The notes below the pieces were generated by a model. That model was not told where the DNA came from. It did not search any database and saw only the letters and a program-made list of their open reading frames with translations. Of a DNA stretch of 32,871 bases, positions 32,401 to 32,871 are shown piece by piece (the stretch's first letter is position 1; every line of letters starts with the position of its first letter). A program made the translations under genes and the position numbers. This DNA is from Isohypsibius dastychi (taxonomy: Eukaryota; Tardigrada; Eutardigrada; Parachela; Isohypsibiidae), in NCBI GenBank assembly GCA_034696485.1, contig JAQIWT010000129.1, forward strand, positions 1 through 32,871. Reading direction: 5' to 3'.

Positions 32401-32600
32401 CTGACGAATTTGTTTCTACTTGCAGTTTGATTTCTCGAATTATATGATTTACCAAGCGATTCATACAATCGAGTTCGTCTTGGGGATAATCAGTAACACA
32501 GTAATGTGATCACAAGGAAATTACACTTATTCACCACAACTAACCTGCTATATTCAGGCATCCTACTTGCGTCTGTGGGCGCTCAGCCTAGCGCATGCTC
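26498..32600 (+). CDS. ATP6V0A: V-type proton ATPase 116-kDa subunit a (3' end beyond the window)
   Basis: Eighteen exons: 26498..26614, 26665..26743, 26816..26913, 26982..27095, 28143..28246, 28298..28415, 28475..28554, 28616..28709, 29749..29961, 30013..30163, 30231..30373, 30433..30578, 31562..31801, 31859..32108, 32160..32258, 32309..32368, 32426..32500, 32558..32600. All phases agree; about 741 residues so far. Subunit a forms the proton half-channels of the membrane Vo sector. Landmarks in order: [23 protein letters not shown] and LAELGEL at the N-terminus; [108 protein letters not shown]; and [12 protein letters not shown], whose Arg matches the essential Arg735 of yeast Vph1. The next exon (expected QLSEVLW) is not found before 32871. 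Confidence 0.95.
27096..28142 (+). other. 1047-nt V-ATPase intron
   Basis: Begins GTAAGTTTTC and ends TTCAATTGCAG. It contains an 11-bp inverted repeat around a 10-nt loop (GATATGAATTT at 27703-27713, AAATTCATATC at 27724-27734). No exon-like sequence is recognised, and the flanking protein segments align directly with the family. Confidence 0.6.
28710..29748 (+). other. 1039-nt V-ATPase intron
   Basis: Begins GTAAGCTTTT and ends CTTTTTGCAG. It contains a sixteen-C run at 29081-29096. Open frames in it (28710-28835, 29529-29726) do not match the subunit a family, whose flanking blocks are already contiguous. Confidence 0.6.
30681..30694 (+). repeat. Fourteen-G homopolymer run
   Basis: The longest of three poly-G tracts on the plus strand (others at 9793-9801 and 24654-24663). 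Two poly-C tracts lie at 20428-20437 and 29081-29096. All five are in introns. Confidence 0.85.
30967..31147. mobile_element. MITE-like element with 19-bp inverted ends and TA flanks
   Basis: The ends are perfect inverted repeats (TACCGTAATTACCGAATTA at 30967-30985 and its complement at 31129-31147). If the outer TA on each side is a target duplication, this is a 177-bp non-autonomous Tc1/mariner-type element. Inside, a TTATTTC-G-run motif occurs twice, interleaved with GGGCTC/GAGCTC. It carries no coding capacity and lies inside a V-ATPase intron. Elements with CTTATT/G-run interiors and ACGGTA ends occur, from memory, in several marine invertebrate genomes. Confidence 0.7.
31368..31436 (+). 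pseudogene. Decayed duplicate of a V-ATPase membrane-segment exon
   Basis: This 69-nt stretch is about 90% identical to 30462-30531 inside the exon coding [14 protein letters not shown]. It carries substitutions and a one-base deletion just after the SIYT codons, which shifts the frame. It lies downstream of its parent in the following intron, so it looks like a tandem partial duplication that has decayed. It lacks a convincing acceptor, and the flanking real exons join in phase without it. Confidence 0.75.
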
Positions 32601-32871
32601 GTAAGTCACGAGTGTTCTTCTTGATATTGGGCATTGATGAACCATAATTCTGCAATAACGACCCCGGGCAATAATTTGTTTTCGGAGGGGGAATGGTGTA
32701 ACTCCAGCGATACCCCCTCCGGTTAGTCGCGCGCTAAGATAAAAAACCTCTGGGATCGAAAACAAATTTTGTTCAGCATGCGGGTCAACGGACGTACACC
32801 ATCCTCTGACCATAAGAACAAGGTTTGGCAGTTCTTGTGGCACGTAAAACCACAACAAAGTTCTTGTAGGG
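32601..32871 (+). other. Incomplete V-ATPase intron with a nested inverted repeat
   Basis: After the donor GTAAGTCACG no subunit a exon is recognised, so the intron runs past the window. It holds a 12-bp inverted pair (AATTTGTTTTCG at 32673-32684, complement at 32757-32768) enclosing a 9-bp G/C-rich pair (32683-32691 and 32713-32721), which together look like a small foldback insertion. Confidence 0.6.

Noticed and set aside
1-32871. tRNA, rRNA, CRISPR, bacterial promoter or phage content
   Set aside because: None is visible by eye; a tRNAscan-SE or Infernal run would be needed to exclude a small RNA gene.

Overview
This is nuclear DNA of an animal with a compact, intron-rich genome. About eleven protein genes fit in 32.9 kb. 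Most introns are 50-72 nt with GT-AG ends, and a minority of long introns (0.4-1.05 kb) hold nearly all the repeats. There is no sign of bacterial organisation: no Shine-Dalgarno-led polycistrons, rRNA or CRISPR. The best-recognised genes are a V-ATPase subunit a, an EFHC1/2 homologue with three DM10 domains, a KLHDC10 homologue and an ODAD1/CCDC63/CCDC114-like coiled-coil protein. The last call and EFHC suggest a lineage with motile cilia, which argues against a nematode, although the short introns and the LU/Ly6-like domain would otherwise look nematode-like. I cannot name the phylum; a small-bodied marine or parasitic invertebrate is a reasonable guess. All exon structures are hand-derived from splice signals, reading-frame phase and homology remembered from families, with no alignment run.

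Layout, left to right. 1-773: little, with a short 23-bp repeat array. 774-2762 (-): secreted or membrane EGF protein of unknown family. 3264-7470 (+): 1261-aa orphan with a weak EF-hand-like segment. 8258-10249 (-): BTB-BACK protein without Kelch repeats. 10528-11778 (+): BTB protein whose last exons carry an HMG box, an apparent BTB-HMG fusion. 12146-13456 (+): basic nuclear-looking orphan. 13969-16686 (-): ODAD1-like. 16849-18020 (-): KLHDC10. 18316-21778 (+): EFHC. 22245-23492 (-): intronless orphan. 23668-25815 (-): C-type lectin domain joined to an LU/Ly6-like domain with a hydrophobic tail. 26498-32600 (+, continuing past the window): V-ATPase subunit a.

Genes are tightly packed. Divergent pairs share 279-bp (the two BTB genes), 295-bp (KLHDC10/EFHC), 501-bp and 682-bp upstream regions. 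Same-strand neighbours lie 162-367 bp apart. EFHC and the ODAD1-like gene are axonemal in function and flank KLHDC10, giving a small ciliary neighbourhood. The V-ATPase gene has three introns of about 1 kb. One of them holds a decayed copy of its own upstream exon and a small TA-flanked inverted-repeat element. The most novel-looking items are the BTB-HMG and lectin-LU domain combinations; both rest on phase-consistent splicing and can be tested with RNA data.
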